Assembly: GCA_023428065.1 (NCBI GenBank)
Contig: JAEYZI010000022.1
Span: 1 to 31,635 of the forward strand
Direction of reading: 5' to 3'
DNA: 31,635 nucleotides
Source: Actinomycetes bacterium
Lineage (GTDB): Bacteria; Actinomycetota; Actinomycetes; Actinomycetales; Microbacteriaceae
The translations under genes were made by a program, and so were the position numbers. The notes under the pieces were generated by a model. The model was given only the letters and a program-made list of their open reading frames with translations. It ran no database searches and was not told where the DNA came from. Below are positions 7,373 through 15,086 of this stretch, piece by piece (positions within the stretch are counted from its first letter, which is position 1; the number at the start of each line of letters is the position of its first letter).

Positions 7373-8220
7373 CCAGCGCGACCGCATCCGTCCGCACCCC
7401 GAGGTTCGGATCGGGCCGCACCATCCGCCTCGGCCTCGCCCGCGCGGGCTTCGAGCTGCGCGCCTACTTCCGGCAGGTCGACACGGTGTTCTTCACCTTC
7501 CTCTTCCCCCTGCTCATGCTCACGATCTTCTCGGTCGCCTTCAGCGACGCGGAGTTCGGGCGCACGCCCGACGGCGACCCCGTCACGGCGGCGCAGTACT
7601 ACCTCCCCGCGATGCTCGCCGCGGGACTGCTGCTCTCGGGACTGCAGAACATGGCGACCGACATCGCGGTGGAACGCAGCGACGGCACCCTCAAGCGCCT
7701 CGCGGGCACCCCGCTCTCGCCCGTCAGCTACTTCGTCGGCAAGATCGGGCAGGTGCTCGTGACCGGGCTCGCCCAGGCGGCGCTGCTCATCGTGGCGGCG
7801 CGCGTCGCGTTCGACGTGCCGCTGCCGACCGAGCCGGAGAGGTGGCTGACCTTCGCGTGGGTGTTCCTGCTCGGCGTCACGACGTGCGCGATCCTCGGCA
7901 TCGGGCTCTCGGGCCTGCCGCGCTCGGGCAAGAGCGCGACCGCGGTCATCATCCCCATCGTGCTCGTGCTGCAGTTCATCTCGGGCGTATACATCCAGTT
8001 CACGATGCTGCCCGAGTGGCTGCAGCAGATCGCGAACGTCTTCCCGCTCGCGTGGCTCGCGCACGGGATGCGGTCGGTCTTCCTCCCCGAGTCGTACGCG
8101 GCGGTCGAGGCGGGCGGCGAGTGGAACCTCGCCGGCATCGCGATCGTGTGCGGCATCTGGCTCGTCGTGGGGCTCGTCGTGACCCGCCTCACCTTCCGCT
8201 GGATCCGCAAGGATGGCTGA
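7369..8220 (+). CDS. ABC-2 type transporter permease
   Basis: 283 residues, six predicted membrane helices of the ABC2 family: the first helix around VFFTFLFPLLMLTIFSVAF, an internal stretch VERSDGTLKRLAGTPLSP that is the coupling-helix region of such permeases, and later helices VFLLGVTTCAILGIG and AVIIPIVLVLQFISGVY. It partners the ATPase, whose stop it overlaps by 4 nt. The stop (8218-8220) abuts the GTG of the histidine kinase, so all four genes form one translationally coupled operon. Confidence 0.93.
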   Translation: MTSATASVRTPRFGSGRTIRLGLARAGFELRAYFRQVDTVFFTFLFPLLMLTIFSVAFSDAEFGRTPDGDPVTAAQYYLPAMLAAGLLLSGLQNMATDIAVERSDGTLKRLAGTPLSPVSYFVGKIGQVLVTGLAQAALLIVAARVAFDVPLPTEPERWLTFAWVFLLGVTTCAILGIGLSGLPRSGKSATAVIIPIVLVLQFISGVYIQFTMLPEWLQQIANVFPLAWLAHGMRSVFLPESYAAVEAGGEWNLAGIAIVCGIWLVVGLVVTRLTFRWIRKDG

Positions 8221-9363
8221 GTGATCCGTTCACCCTGGTGGCTCGTCGCCCTCGCGGGGCTCGTCGCCTTCACCGTCGGGCTGCTCGTCGCGACCCGCGC
8301 GCCCACCGCATCCCTCGCGGTGGGCGCCGTGGCCGTGCTGCTCTACGCGGGGCTCTTCCTCTTCGTGCGGCGATCAGGTGCAGCCGAGGCGAGCCCGCTC
8401 GCGCGCGTGCTGTCGGTCGCGACCGTGCTCATCGCGGGCGTGCTCACCGCGCTCACGCCGCCGCTCGCGATCGTGCAGTGCTTCGCCTATCCGCTCGCGT
8501 GGGTGCTCTCGCGGGGCCGGAAGGATGCGACGATCGCGACGATCGCGGTCGCGATCTCGGTGGGCATCGGCTTCTCGTTCAGTCTCGAGGGGCCGGACGG
8601 CTGGCAGACGATCCTCCTGAGCCAGACGCTCTCGGTGGGCTTCTCGCTCGTCATGGGCAACTGGATCTGGCGCATCGCCGAGCTCGGCGACGAGAAGTCG
8701 CGCCTGCTCGACGAGCTCACCGCCGCGCAGGAGCAGCTCGCGGCCGCCGAGCGCGATGCGGGCGTCACCGAGGAGCGGGCGCGGATGTCGCGCGAGGTGC
8801 ACGACACGGTGGCGCAGTCGCTCACGGGGCTCGTGCTGCTCGCCCAGCGGGCGCGCCGCGCCCACGCCGCGGGCGCCCTCGACGGCGAGCTGCTCGAGCT
8901 CATCGAGACGAGTGCGCGCGACGCGCTCGCCGAGACGCGCGCCCTCGTCGCCGCCGCGGCACCCGTGGAGCTCTCGACGGGCGGCATCGCCGACGCCCTG
9001 CAGACGCTCGCGGAGCGCTTCGAGCGCGAGACCCGCATCCGGGTGTCGGTCGCGACGGCGCTCGAGGTCCCCCTCGACCGCGACGCCGAGGTCGTGCTGC
9101 TGCGCTGCGCGCAGGAGGGCCTCGCGAACGTGCGCAAGCACTCGGATGCCGCGACGGCCCGCATCGACCTCGTGACGACCCCCGACGGCGCCCGGCTCAC
9201 GGTGTGCGACGACGGCCGCGGCATCCCCGCAGAGGCGCGGCCGGGCTTCGGGCTCGCAGGCCTGCGCGACCGTCTCGCGCTCGCGGGAGGCGCGCTCGAG
9301 GTCGACGGCACGCCCGGCGCCACGACGGTCACCGCGACGCTCCCGGCGGGGGGTGCCGCGTGA
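8221..9363 (+). CDS. Sensor histidine kinase (HisKA_3, NarX/DesK class)
   Basis: 380 residues. Five to six membrane helices without a clear extracellular domain occupy residues 5-150, then a coiled segment (LDELTAAQEQLAAAERDAG). The HisKA_3 motif is SREVHDTVAQSLTGLVLLAQ with phospho-acceptor His194. The HATPase domain contains CAQEGLANVRKHS (N-box) and DDGRGIPAEARPGFGLAGL (G-boxes). It is followed by its LuxR-type regulator with a 4-base overlap. The membrane-only sensor region suggests it senses the membrane or the transporter upstream. Confidence 0.94.
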   Translation: MIRSPWWLVALAGLVAFTVGLLVATRAPTASLAVGAVAVLLYAGLFLFVRRSGAAEASPLARVLSVATVLIAGVLTALTPPLAIVQCFAYPLAWVLSRGRKDATIATIAVAISVGIGFSFSLEGPDGWQTILLSQTLSVGFSLVMGNWIWRIAELGDEKSRLLDELTAAQEQLAAAERDAGVTEERARMSREVHDTVAQSLTGLVLLAQRARRAHAAGALDGELLELIETSARDALAETRALVAAAAPVELSTGGIADALQTLAERFERETRIRVSVATALEVPLDRDAEVVLLRCAQEGLANVRKHSDAATARIDLVTTPDGARLTVCDDGRGIPAEARPGFGLAGLRDRLALAGGALEVDGTPGATTVTATLPAGGAA

Positions 9364-10001
9364 TCCGCATCCTCGTGGTCGACGACCACCCCGTCGTGCG
9401 CGCGGGGATCGTGGCGCTGCTCGACGCGGCCGCGGATGTCGAGATCGTGGGCACGGCGGCGAGCGGCGAGGAGGCGCTCGCCCTCATGACGAGCACGCGC
9501 CCCGACCTCGTCGTCATGGACCTGCGGATGCCGGGCATCGACGGCGACGAGGCGACGGCCCGCATCCTCGCGGCGCATCCGGGCGTGCGCGTGCTCATCC
9601 TCACGACCTACGAGTCGGATGACGCGATCCTGTCGGCGATCGCCGCCGGCGCGAGCGGGTACCTGCTCAAGGCGGCGCCGGAGGAGGAGCTGCTCGCGGG
9701 CGTACGCGCCGTCGCGGCCGGAGAGGTGGCGCTCGCGCCGAGTGTGAGCCGCATGCTCGTCGCCCGCACGCGGGAGCCCGCGCGCCCCGCGCCGGCGGAG
9801 CTGAGCCCGCGCGAGCTCGAGGTGCTCGAGCTCGTGGCGGAGGGGCTCTCGAACCGCGAGATCGGGGCGCGCATCCACCTCGGCGAGGCGACCGTGAAGA
9901 CGCACCTCATGAAGGCCTTCGGCAAGCTCGGCGTCAACGACCGCACGCGCGCCGTGACGCGCGCGATGGAGCTCGGCATCCTCGCCCGCCCTCGTCGCTA
10001 G
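9360..10001 (+). CDS. Response regulator, NarL/LuxR family
   Basis: 213 residues. Receiver domain 1-120 with acidic pair Asp8/Asp9, phospho-acceptor Asp54 in VVMDLRMPGIDG and a conserved Lys in GYLLKAAPEEEL. LuxR-type HTH about 148-208 (LSPRELEVLELVAEGLSNRE then ATVKTHL). The GTG start at 9360 overlaps the kinase stop. It probably controls the ABC operon in response to the upstream kinase. Its TAG stop is the first of a series of TAG-containing tandem repeat units (9999-10057). Confidence 0.95.
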   Translation: MIRILVVDDHPVVRAGIVALLDAAADVEIVGTAASGEEALALMTSTRPDLVVMDLRMPGIDGDEATARILAAHPGVRVLILTTYESDDAILSAIAAGASGYLLKAAPEEELLAGVRAVAAGEVALAPSVSRMLVARTREPARPAPAELSPRELEVLELVAEGLSNREIGARIHLGEATVKTHLMKAFGKLGVNDRTRAVTRAMELGILARPRR

Positions 10002-10057
10002 TCCCCGCCCCCTCGATAGTCCCCACCCCCGCCGCTAGTCCCCGCCCCCCTCGATAG
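9999..10057. repeat. Tandem TAGTCCCC repeat between convergent genes
   Basis: Three units of 18-19 nt (9999-10016, 10017-10035, 10036-10054), each starting TAGTCCCC and C-rich, followed by a diverged fourth start (TAGTTCCC). They alternate in ending CTCGA or GCCGC. The first TAG is the response-regulator stop. CTAG at 10035-10038 supplies the TAG stop of the kinase gene on the other strand. Confidence 0.8.
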
Positions 10058-11000
10058 TTCCCGTTCCGCGTGATTGTGCCCGTTCCTTCGGCAACAAACA
10101 CGCGGAACGGGCACTTAGGAGGGGGGTGACCTCGGCCCATGTCGGCATCGAGGGGGATGCGCCGGGGCGCGTCGTCGCGAGCGCGGCGGCGACCGCGGCG
10201 GCCCGCAGTGCACGGGGCTCGTCGTCGCCCGCCGCGAGGCGCGCGACGAGCACGCCCGTGAAGGTGTCGCCGGCGCCCGTCGTGTCGACGGGGGTCACGG
10301 GATGCGGCGCGACCTGGGCGACGATCTCGCCGCCGCGCGCCACGAGCGCGCCGCGAGCGCCACGCGTCATCACGACCGTGCCGACACGGCGCGACAGGGC
10401 GCGCGCGGCGCCCGTCTCGTCGTCGATGCCCGCGAGCTCGCGCGCCTCGCCCGCATTCGGCACGAGGATGTCGACGGCGTCGAGGAAGTCCTCGGGCAGC
10501 GGCAGCACGGGCGCGGGCGTCACGACGGTCGCGACGCCGACCGAGCGGGCGAACGCGACCGCCTCCGCGACGAGCGCGAGCGGCCGCTCGAACTGCACGA
10601 CGAGGTAGCGGGCGGCGGCGATCGCGGCGCGCTGCACATCGTCGAGCGGCAGCTCGACGCCGTTCGCGTCGGGCACGACGACGATCGCGTTCTCGCCCCC
10701 GTCGAGCACCGAGATGTGCGCCGTGCCCGTGGGGCGTTCGACGAGGGCGATGCCGTCGGTTCCCACGCCCGCCGCCTCGAGCGCCTCGCGCAGCTCGCGT
10801 CCGAAGGCGTCGCCGCCGAGCGCCCCGAGGAACGCCACGTCGCCGCCCACGCGGGCGGCCGCGATCGCCTGGTTGAGGCCTTTGCCCCCCGCGACCGTCG
10901 CGAACGAGCTGCCGAACATCGTCTCGCCGGGCCGCGGCAGGCGCGGCTGGCGCACGACGAGATCCATGTTCGCGCTGCCGAGCACGACGATCGCGCTCAC
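10035..11000 (-). CDS. rbsK: PfkB-family carbohydrate kinase, ribokinase-like
   Basis: 321 residues. PfkB signatures: AGGKGLNQAIAAARVGGDV (about 38-56) and the catalytic DTTGAGDTFTG (239-249, Asp245 as base). Ribokinase phosphorylates ribose at O5; the N-terminus IVVLGSANMDLVVR fits ribokinase well, but other sugars or nucleosides are possible. The GTG at 11000 overlaps the murB stop as GTGA. The conserved fold ends near residue 292. The last 28 residues (from LLSARSACLL to IEGGGD) are encoded by the inverted repeat and tandem repeats at 10035-10118 and look like an acquired tail. Confidence 0.88.
   Translation of the reverse strand: MSAIVVLGSANMDLVVRQPRLPRPGETMFGSSFATVAGGKGLNQAIAAARVGGDVAFLGALGGDAFGRELREALEAAGVGTDGIALVERPTGTAHISVLDGGENAIVVVPDANGVELPLDDVQRAAIAAARYLVVQFERPLALVAEAVAFARSVGVATVVTPAPVLPLPEDFLDAVDILVPNAGEARELAGIDDETGAARALSRRVGTVVMTRGARGALVARGGEIVAQVAPHPVTPVDTTGAGDTFTGVLVARLAAGDDEPRALRAAAVAAALATTRPGASPSMPTWAEVTPLLSARSACLLPKERAQSRGTGTIEGGGD
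10060..10114. repeat. Inverted repeat with two mutually exclusive hairpins
   Basis: CCCGTTCCGCGTG (10060-10072) is the exact inverse of CACGCGGAACGGG (10099-10111), a 13-bp stem. The same right arm also pairs with GTGCCCGTTCC (10076-10086), as GGAACGGGCAC (10104-10114), an 11-bp stem. It lies between convergent genes and could act as a two-way terminator, but it is inside the ribokinase reading frame. Confidence 0.85.
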
Positions 11001-12100
11001 AGCGCCACCCCCACGAAGACGGGCTCCGGATGCAGCCGCACGCCGAACTGCGCGAGCACGCGCAGCTGCACGAACGACGCGAGCTGCACGACCTCCGCGG
11101 CCGTCGCGCCGCCCCGGTTGACGATCGCGAGGGTGTGCTTGGAGGAGATCGCGGCACCCGATCCCGGCAGCGCGAAGCCTCGCGTGATGCCCGCGCGCTC
11201 GATGAGCCACGCGGCGGAGAGCTTCACCTCGTACGGGCCGGATGCGAGCGCCGGCACCTCCTCGCCGGGCGCGAGCACGCGGTCCGCCTCCTCGGGCGAG
11301 AGGGGCCACCGCGGCGCCTCGGGGGGCAGCGAGCGCGCGAACGACTCCGTGACGATGGGGTTCGTGAAAAAGGAGCCCGCACTCACCGAGTCGGGGTCGG
11401 CGAGGTCGAGCACCATGCCCTTCGACGCCCGCAGCGCGAGCACGGCGCGGCGCGCATCCGCGAGGGGCACGCGATCCCCGAGCCTCACGTCGAGGGCGGT
11501 GGCGAGCTGCGCGTAGGCGACGGGCGCCGACCATCCGCCGGCGTCGAGGTCGAGCTCGATCGCGAGCACGATGCCCGCGCGGCCGCGCTTGAGCGCGCTC
11601 GTGCGGTAGCCGAGCTCGAGCTCGCTCACGTCGAGGCGGACGACCTCTCCCGTGAGGTAGTCGAGGAAGTCGACGCCCACGAGCCGGTCGCCGAGCTCCT
11701 GGCCGTAGGCCCCGATGTTCTGCACGGGTGCGGCGCCGACCGTGCCGGGGATGCCGCTGAGCCCCTCGAGCCCCGCGAGACCCGCCTCGACGGTCGCCGC
11801 GACGAGCGCATCCCAGCTCTCCCCCGCGGCCGCCCGCACGCGCGCGTGGCGGCCGTCGACGTCGAACGCGATGTCGATGCCGCGCGTCGCGACGTGGATG
11901 ACGGTGCCGTCGAATCCCTCGTCGGAGATCACGAGGTTCGAACCCCCGCCGACGAGCAGCCAGTCCTCGTCGCCGGCCCACACCTGACGCGCCGTGCGCA
12001 CGAGCTCGTCGCGCGTCGTCGGCTCGACGAGGGTGCGCGCGGGGCCGCCGACGCGCAGCGTCGTGAGCTCGGCGAGCAGGGGATGCTCCACGTGCCTCAC
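10997..12100 (-). CDS. murB: UDP-N-acetylmuramate dehydrogenase MurB
   Basis: MurB reduces UDP-GlcNAc-enolpyruvate to UDP-MurNAc with NADPH and FAD in peptidoglycan synthesis. 367 residues. FAD-binding motifs: WLLVGGGSNLVISDEGFDG (about 47-65) and GLSGIPGTVGAAPVQNIGAYG (113-133). Catalytic residues: Arg166 in LGYRTSAL, Ser243 in SAGSFFTNP, Glu359 in RLHPEPVFVG. Start is GTG at 12100, overlapping the upstream MaoC stop as GTGA; a GTG at 12091 (protein from VEHPLLAELTTLRVGG) is a real alternative. The fusion-free length is normal for actinobacteria. Confidence 0.95.
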   Translation of the reverse strand: MRHVEHPLLAELTTLRVGGPARTLVEPTTRDELVRTARQVWAGDEDWLLVGGGSNLVISDEGFDGTVIHVATRGIDIAFDVDGRHARVRAAAGESWDALVAATVEAGLAGLEGLSGIPGTVGAAPVQNIGAYGQELGDRLVGVDFLDYLTGEVVRLDVSELELGYRTSALKRGRAGIVLAIELDLDAGGWSAPVAYAQLATALDVRLGDRVPLADARRAVLALRASKGMVLDLADPDSVSAGSFFTNPIVTESFARSLPPEAPRWPLSPEEADRVLAPGEEVPALASGPYEVKLSAAWLIERAGITRGFALPGSGAAISSKHTLAIVNRGGATAAEVVQLASFVQLRVLAQFGVRLHPEPVFVGVAL

Positions 12101-12519
12101 GGCTCCAGTCGCACGACCGCCTGGGCCTTGCCGAGCACGGTCTCGCCGCGGAAGGTCACGGTGAGGTCGATGCGCGCCGACGCCTCGTCGACCCGTCCGA
12201 CCTTCGCGACGACCACGACGAGGGCCCCCTCGACGGGGTCGACCACGACGGGGCGGGTGAAGCGCACCTGGTAGTCGACGACGAGCCCGGGGTCGCCCGC
12301 CCACTCGACGACGGGCTGCACGGCGAGACCCATCGTGAGCATGCCGTGGGCGAGCACGCCGGGCAGGCCGACGGATGCGGCGACGTCGTCGCGGTAGTGG
12401 ATGGGGTTGAAGTCGCCGGATGCGCCCGCGTAGCGCACGAGGGAGCCGCGGTCGAGCGCGAACTCCGCCTCGGCGACGACGTCGCCGACGGTGAGCGAGG
12501 AGAGCGTCGGCGCGGTCAT
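12097..12519 (-). CDS. MaoC-like hot-dog dehydratase, catalytic subunit (HadB-like)
   Basis: 140 residues, single hot-dog domain. The hydratase-2 motif YAGASGDFNPIHYRDD carries the catalytic Asp36 and His41 dyad; LPGVLAHGMLTMG follows as in MaoC/HadB. Such proteins dehydrate or hydrate 3-hydroxyacyl or enoyl thioesters. It overlaps the upstream MaoC-like gene by 4 nt, like HadA-HadB of mycobacteria, where the partner lacks the dyad. Corynebacteriales use these for mycolic acids. In an organism without mycolates the physiological substrate is uncertain, but the pair is conserved near murB or rpmG in many actinobacteria (from memory). Confidence 0.88.
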   Translation of the reverse strand: MTAPTLSSLTVGDVVAEAEFALDRGSLVRYAGASGDFNPIHYRDDVAASVGLPGVLAHGMLTMGLAVQPVVEWAGDPGLVVDYQVRFTRPVVVDPVEGALVVVVAKVGRVDEASARIDLTVTFRGETVLGKAQAVVRLEP

Positions 12520-12962
12520 TCGTCACCTCGCACGACGAGGGTCGAGGTGGCGGTCACGACGTGCTCGCCGGATGCGTCGGCCACGAGCGCGTCCGCGGAC
12601 ACCATCGAGTGCCCCCCGAGCGTCTTGACGCTCGTGACGGTGAGGGTGGCGGTGAGCTCGTCGCCCGCGACGATGGGCCGGCTGAAGCTGAAGCGCTGGT
12701 CGCCGTGGACGACGCGGCTGAAGTCGATGCCGGCCTCCGGGTCGGCGAGCAACTGCGCGAGGGCGTGCTCCTGCACGACGACGGGGAAGGTGGGCGGCGC
12801 CACGAGGTCGGCGTAGCCGGCGGCGCGCGCGGCGGCGACGTCGTGGTGGAGGGGGTTCGTCGCGAACACGGCGCGCGCGAACTCGCGCACCTTCTCGCGA
12901 CCGACCAGGTAGGGGGCTGTCGGCGGGTAGCTCCGCCCCTGCAGCTCGGGGTTGACGCTCAC
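12516..12962 (-). CDS. MaoC N-terminal-domain protein (HadA/HadC-like, FAS1-type dehydratase)
   Basis: 148 residues. The opening PELQGRSYPPTAPYLVGREK and FARAVFATNPLHHD match the FAS1-type dehydratase N-terminal domain family, and APPTFPVVVQEHALAQLL is also typical. The Asp-x-x-x-x-His dyad of MaoC is not present, so it is expected to be the non-catalytic, substrate-channel half of a heterodimer with the next protein. GTG start at 12962; its stop overlaps the next start. It lies after the terminator of the 26-codon gene, so its promoter is probably within 12963-13007. Confidence 0.85.
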   Translation of the reverse strand: MSVNPELQGRSYPPTAPYLVGREKVREFARAVFATNPLHHDVAAARAAGYADLVAPPTFPVVVQEHALAQLLADPEAGIDFSRVVHGDQRFSFSRPIVAGDELTATLTVTSVKTLGGHSMVSADALVADASGEHVVTATSTLVVRGDE

Positions 12963-13007
12963 CCGTCGAGCCTAGCCCGGCGCGCGCCGCGGCATCCCGC
13001 GACGTGC

Positions 13008-13043
13008 GGAACCCCGGCGACCGTCGCGGTCAGCCGGGGTTCC
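13008..13043 (-). terminator. Terminator hairpin after the 26-codon gene
   Basis: GGAACCCCGGC (13008-13018) and GCCGGGGTTCC (13033-13043) form a perfect 11-bp stem with a 14-nt loop, beginning 26 nt after the small gene's stop on the minus strand. It separates that gene from the MaoC operon. Confidence 0.8.
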
Positions 13044-13069
13044 GGGGGGTCTGTGCGGTGGGTGCTGCC

Positions 13070-13150
13070 TTACTGGCAGGACTCGCAGTAGAGGTCGTCC
13101 ATCGGGTCGACCGGAACTGCGTAGCCACCGACGGTGTCGACGTCGTTCAT
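13070..13150 (-). CDS. Small 26-residue peptide ending in C-x-x-C (unknown function)
   Basis: ATG at 13150, TAA at 13072-13070. It starts MNDVDTVGGYAVPV, continues DPMDDL and ends YCESCQ. It is acidic (six Asp/Glu, no Lys or Arg) and has no membrane segment. RBS GGGAGG (13161-13156) is 5 nt from the ATG, the best RBS in this window. A strong promoter (13209-13238) lies about 60 nt upstream, and a perfect hairpin follows the stop. So it is an independent, probably highly expressed monocistronic unit. The terminal CESC could bind metal, form a disulfide or be modified. Possible roles: RiPP-like or signalling precursor, redox peptide, or cysteine-sensing leader. I do not recognise a named family with confidence. 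Confidence 0.72.
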   Translation of the reverse strand: MNDVDTVGGYAVPVDPMDDLYCESCQ

Positions 13151-13182
13151 GGCAACCTCCCTCAAAAGTCTCAACTAGTGGT

Positions 13183-13199
13183 CCAGGGTTTCTCCCCGG
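13183..13199 (-). other. Small hairpin in the 5' UTR of the 26-codon gene
   Basis: On the minus strand CCGGGG, AGAAA loop, CCCTGG can form a 6-bp stem (one G-U) between the predicted transcription start and the RBS. It might influence translation or mRNA stability. The call rests only on complementarity. Confidence 0.35.
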
Positions 13200-13208
13200 T
13201 GGATCACC

Positions 13209-13238
13209 ACTATATAACGGGAATTTCACGGATGTCAT
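13209..13238 (-). promoter_or_regulatory. Promoter of the 26-codon gene
   Basis: On the minus strand ATGACA (13238-13233) is a near-consensus -35; after 18 nt comes TATAGT (13214-13209), or after 16 nt TATATA. This short AT-rich stretch stands out sharply in the surrounding GC-rich DNA. The expected 5' UTR is about 50 nt. Confidence 0.7.
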
Positions 13239-13315
13239 TCCCCTAGATGTTGTGTCTCGGCGTGTCGCGTGATTTCTTTCCGAGCACACCCATCCCACCA
13301 TCGACCACCGACATC

Positions 13316-13348
13316 GGCGGCCCCTCGGACGGCCGCGCCGAGGCCGCC
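13316..13348 (-). terminator. Possible terminator of the malY-like gene
   Basis: CCTCGG pairs with CCGAGG and is extended by GGCGG/CCGCC with a small bulge. It begins 10 nt after the aminotransferase stop. No T-tract. Confidence 0.45.
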
Positions 13349-13358
13349 GGGGCAGGGG

Positions 13359-14510
13359 TCAGCGGGCGAGGGCCGCGATCCGCTCGACCGCCTCGACCAC
13401 GAGCTCGGGGGCGCACGCGACGTTCATGCGCGCGTGACCGCGCCCCTCGCGGCCGAATGCGGGCCCGTTCGAGAGGGCGACACGCGCGCGCTCCAGGATG
13501 GGCACGGCCGGGTCGTCGCCCCACCCGTACGCCGACAGATCGATCCACGCGAGGTAGCTCGCCGACGGGCGCCGGAGGCGGGCCTCGGGAAGCTCGGCAG
13601 CGAGCCGCGACGCGAGCAGCTCGACATTCGCGGCGATCGCCGAGGTCGTGCCGGCGAGCCAGTCGCGCGAGTCGGCGAACCCCGCGCGCGTCGCGATGAC
13701 GCCGAAGAGGCCCGCGCGGTAGGAGACCTCGGCCGGCAGGCCGCGCACGAGCTTCGCCATCCGCTCGGCACCCGGCACGATGAGCGCCGCCTTGAGCCCC
13801 GCGAGGTTGAACGCCTTGCTCGCCGACTCCGCGGCGATGCCGTGGGCGCGGGCCGCATCCGACACCGAGAGATACGGGGTGAACGCGACGCCGGGGTGCA
13901 CGAGCGGGGCGTGGATCTCGTCGCTCACGACGAACCCGCCGTGCCGCTCGACGATGCGGGCGAGCTCCTCGAGCTCCTCCTGCGAGTGCACGAGACCGAG
14001 CGGATTGTGCGGATTGCACAGCAGCACACCGCGCGCACCCGCCGCGAGCGCGCGGTCGATGCCGGCGAGGTCGAGCGCGTACGCGGAACCGTCGTCGACG
14101 AGCGGCACCTCGACGACCCGGGCGCCCGCCTCCGGGACGAGGTCGAAGAACGGCGGATAGACGGGGGGCGTGATGATGACGCCGTCGCCCGGCGCGGCGA
14201 GCCGCCGCAGCGTCTCGACGATGACGACGCTCACATCCGTCGTGACGCCCATCGCGGCCGGGTCGACCTCCCACCCCCACGCGTCGCGCGCGAAGCCCGC
14301 GAACGCCTGCGCCGCCCCGTGCCTCGCCGGGTTCACGTAGCCCGTGTCGCTCAGCTCGAGGGCGGCGCCCAGGGCCTCCCGGATCGCGGGCGCGAGCGGA
14401 TAGTCCATCTCGGCGACGAACATCGGCAGCACGTCGGGTGGGTAGGTGCTCCACTTCTCACTCGTGCGCAGACGCAAACGATCGAGGGACTCGGCACGGG
14501 TGACGACCAC
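13359..14510 (-). CDS. MalY/PatB-type PLP-dependent C-S lyase/aminotransferase
   Basis: 383 residues, fold type I. Motifs: MFVAEMDYPLAPAI (about 30-43), which is typical of MalY/PatB; CNPHNPLG (165-172); SDEIHAPLVHPG with PLP-binding Asp197; and Schiff-base Lys232 in ESASKAFNLAGLK. MalY/PatB proteins cleave cystathionine or cysteine conjugates to thiols, pyruvate and ammonia, so a cystathionine beta-lyase role in methionine synthesis is the best guess. GTG start at 14510 with GAGAGG very close upstream, so the true start may differ slightly. It is divergent from the small membrane gene at 14548. Confidence 0.88.
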   Translation of the reverse strand: MVVTRAESLDRLRLRTSEKWSTYPPDVLPMFVAEMDYPLAPAIREALGAALELSDTGYVNPARHGAAQAFAGFARDAWGWEVDPAAMGVTTDVSVVIVETLRRLAAPGDGVIITPPVYPPFFDLVPEAGARVVEVPLVDDGSAYALDLAGIDRALAAGARGVLLCNPHNPLGLVHSQEELEELARIVERHGGFVVSDEIHAPLVHPGVAFTPYLSVSDAARAHGIAAESASKAFNLAGLKAALIVPGAERMAKLVRGLPAEVSYRAGLFGVIATRAGFADSRDWLAGTTSAIAANVELLASRLAAELPEARLRRPSASYLAWIDLSAYGWGDDPAVPILERARVALSNGPAFGREGRGHARMNVACAPELVVEAVERIAALAR

Positions 14511-14534
14511 CTCTCGATGCTAGGCGGCGCCCGC

Positions 14535-14540
14535 TACGCT
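14535..14540 (+). promoter_or_regulatory. -10 element for the 14548 gene (leaderless start)
   Basis: TACGCT matches TANNNT and is followed by 7 nt and then GTG at 14548, the same spacing as at lysE. No RBS is present. Confidence 0.5.
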
Positions 14541-14547
14541 CGCGGAT

Positions 14548-15072
14548 GTGAGCGGCCTCGTCATCCCTCCCCCGGCGGCGCGGGAGATGAACGCCCCCCG
14601 GCGACGGCCCCTCCTGCCGCCCGGTACGCGCGTCGACGGGGTGTGGATCTGGCTGCTCGTGACGGTGCCCTGGGTGCTCGCGTCGACCGTCTTCCTCTTC
14701 GACATCGACGCCGTCTTCGACGCGCTCTGGGTCGGCGACCCAGATGTGGCGCTCGGCCACGTCGCGCTGCACGTCGCACTGCTCGCGGCGAGTTCGGCGG
14801 CGACGATCGGCCTCGCCCTGCTCTTCGCCGCCCGCGACGCGCGAGGGCTCCGCGCGGCGGGGGTCGTGCACCCCTTCCCGTGGGGCTTCGCGGCGATCGC
14901 GGGTCTCGTCTACCTCATCGGGCGGTACGTCGTGCTGCGCACCGTGACCCGGCCGCCCGTCGCACCCCTCGCCGTCTCGATCGCGCTCTACGTGCTCTGG
15001 TACTCCGCCTTCGGGGTCTGGGCGGTCGTGTCGGTCACCTGGGGACTCGCGAACCTCGGCACCGACGCGTGA
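14548..15072 (+). CDS. Four-helix membrane protein, paralogue of the next gene
   Basis: 174 residues, unknown function. Four membrane helices: around WIWLLVTVPWVLASTVFLF, LHVALLAASSAATIGLALLF, PWGFAAIAGLVYLIGRYVVL and LAVSIALYVLWYSAFGVWAV. The third region (VVHPFPWGFA, YLIGRYVVLRTVTR) closely matches the neighbouring protein (VVRPFHWAFA, YLIGRHVVLRKVSR), so the two arose by duplication. This copy lacks the N-terminal DUF2510 domain. GTG start is supported by the -10 at 14535. Confidence 0.75.
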   Translation: MSGLVIPPPAAREMNAPRRRPLLPPGTRVDGVWIWLLVTVPWVLASTVFLFDIDAVFDALWVGDPDVALGHVALHVALLAASSAATIGLALLFAARDARGLRAAGVVHPFPWGFAAIAGLVYLIGRYVVLRTVTRPPVAPLAVSIALYVLWYSAFGVWAVVSVTWGLANLGTDA

Positions 15073-15086
15073 GAACCGCACGCCCC

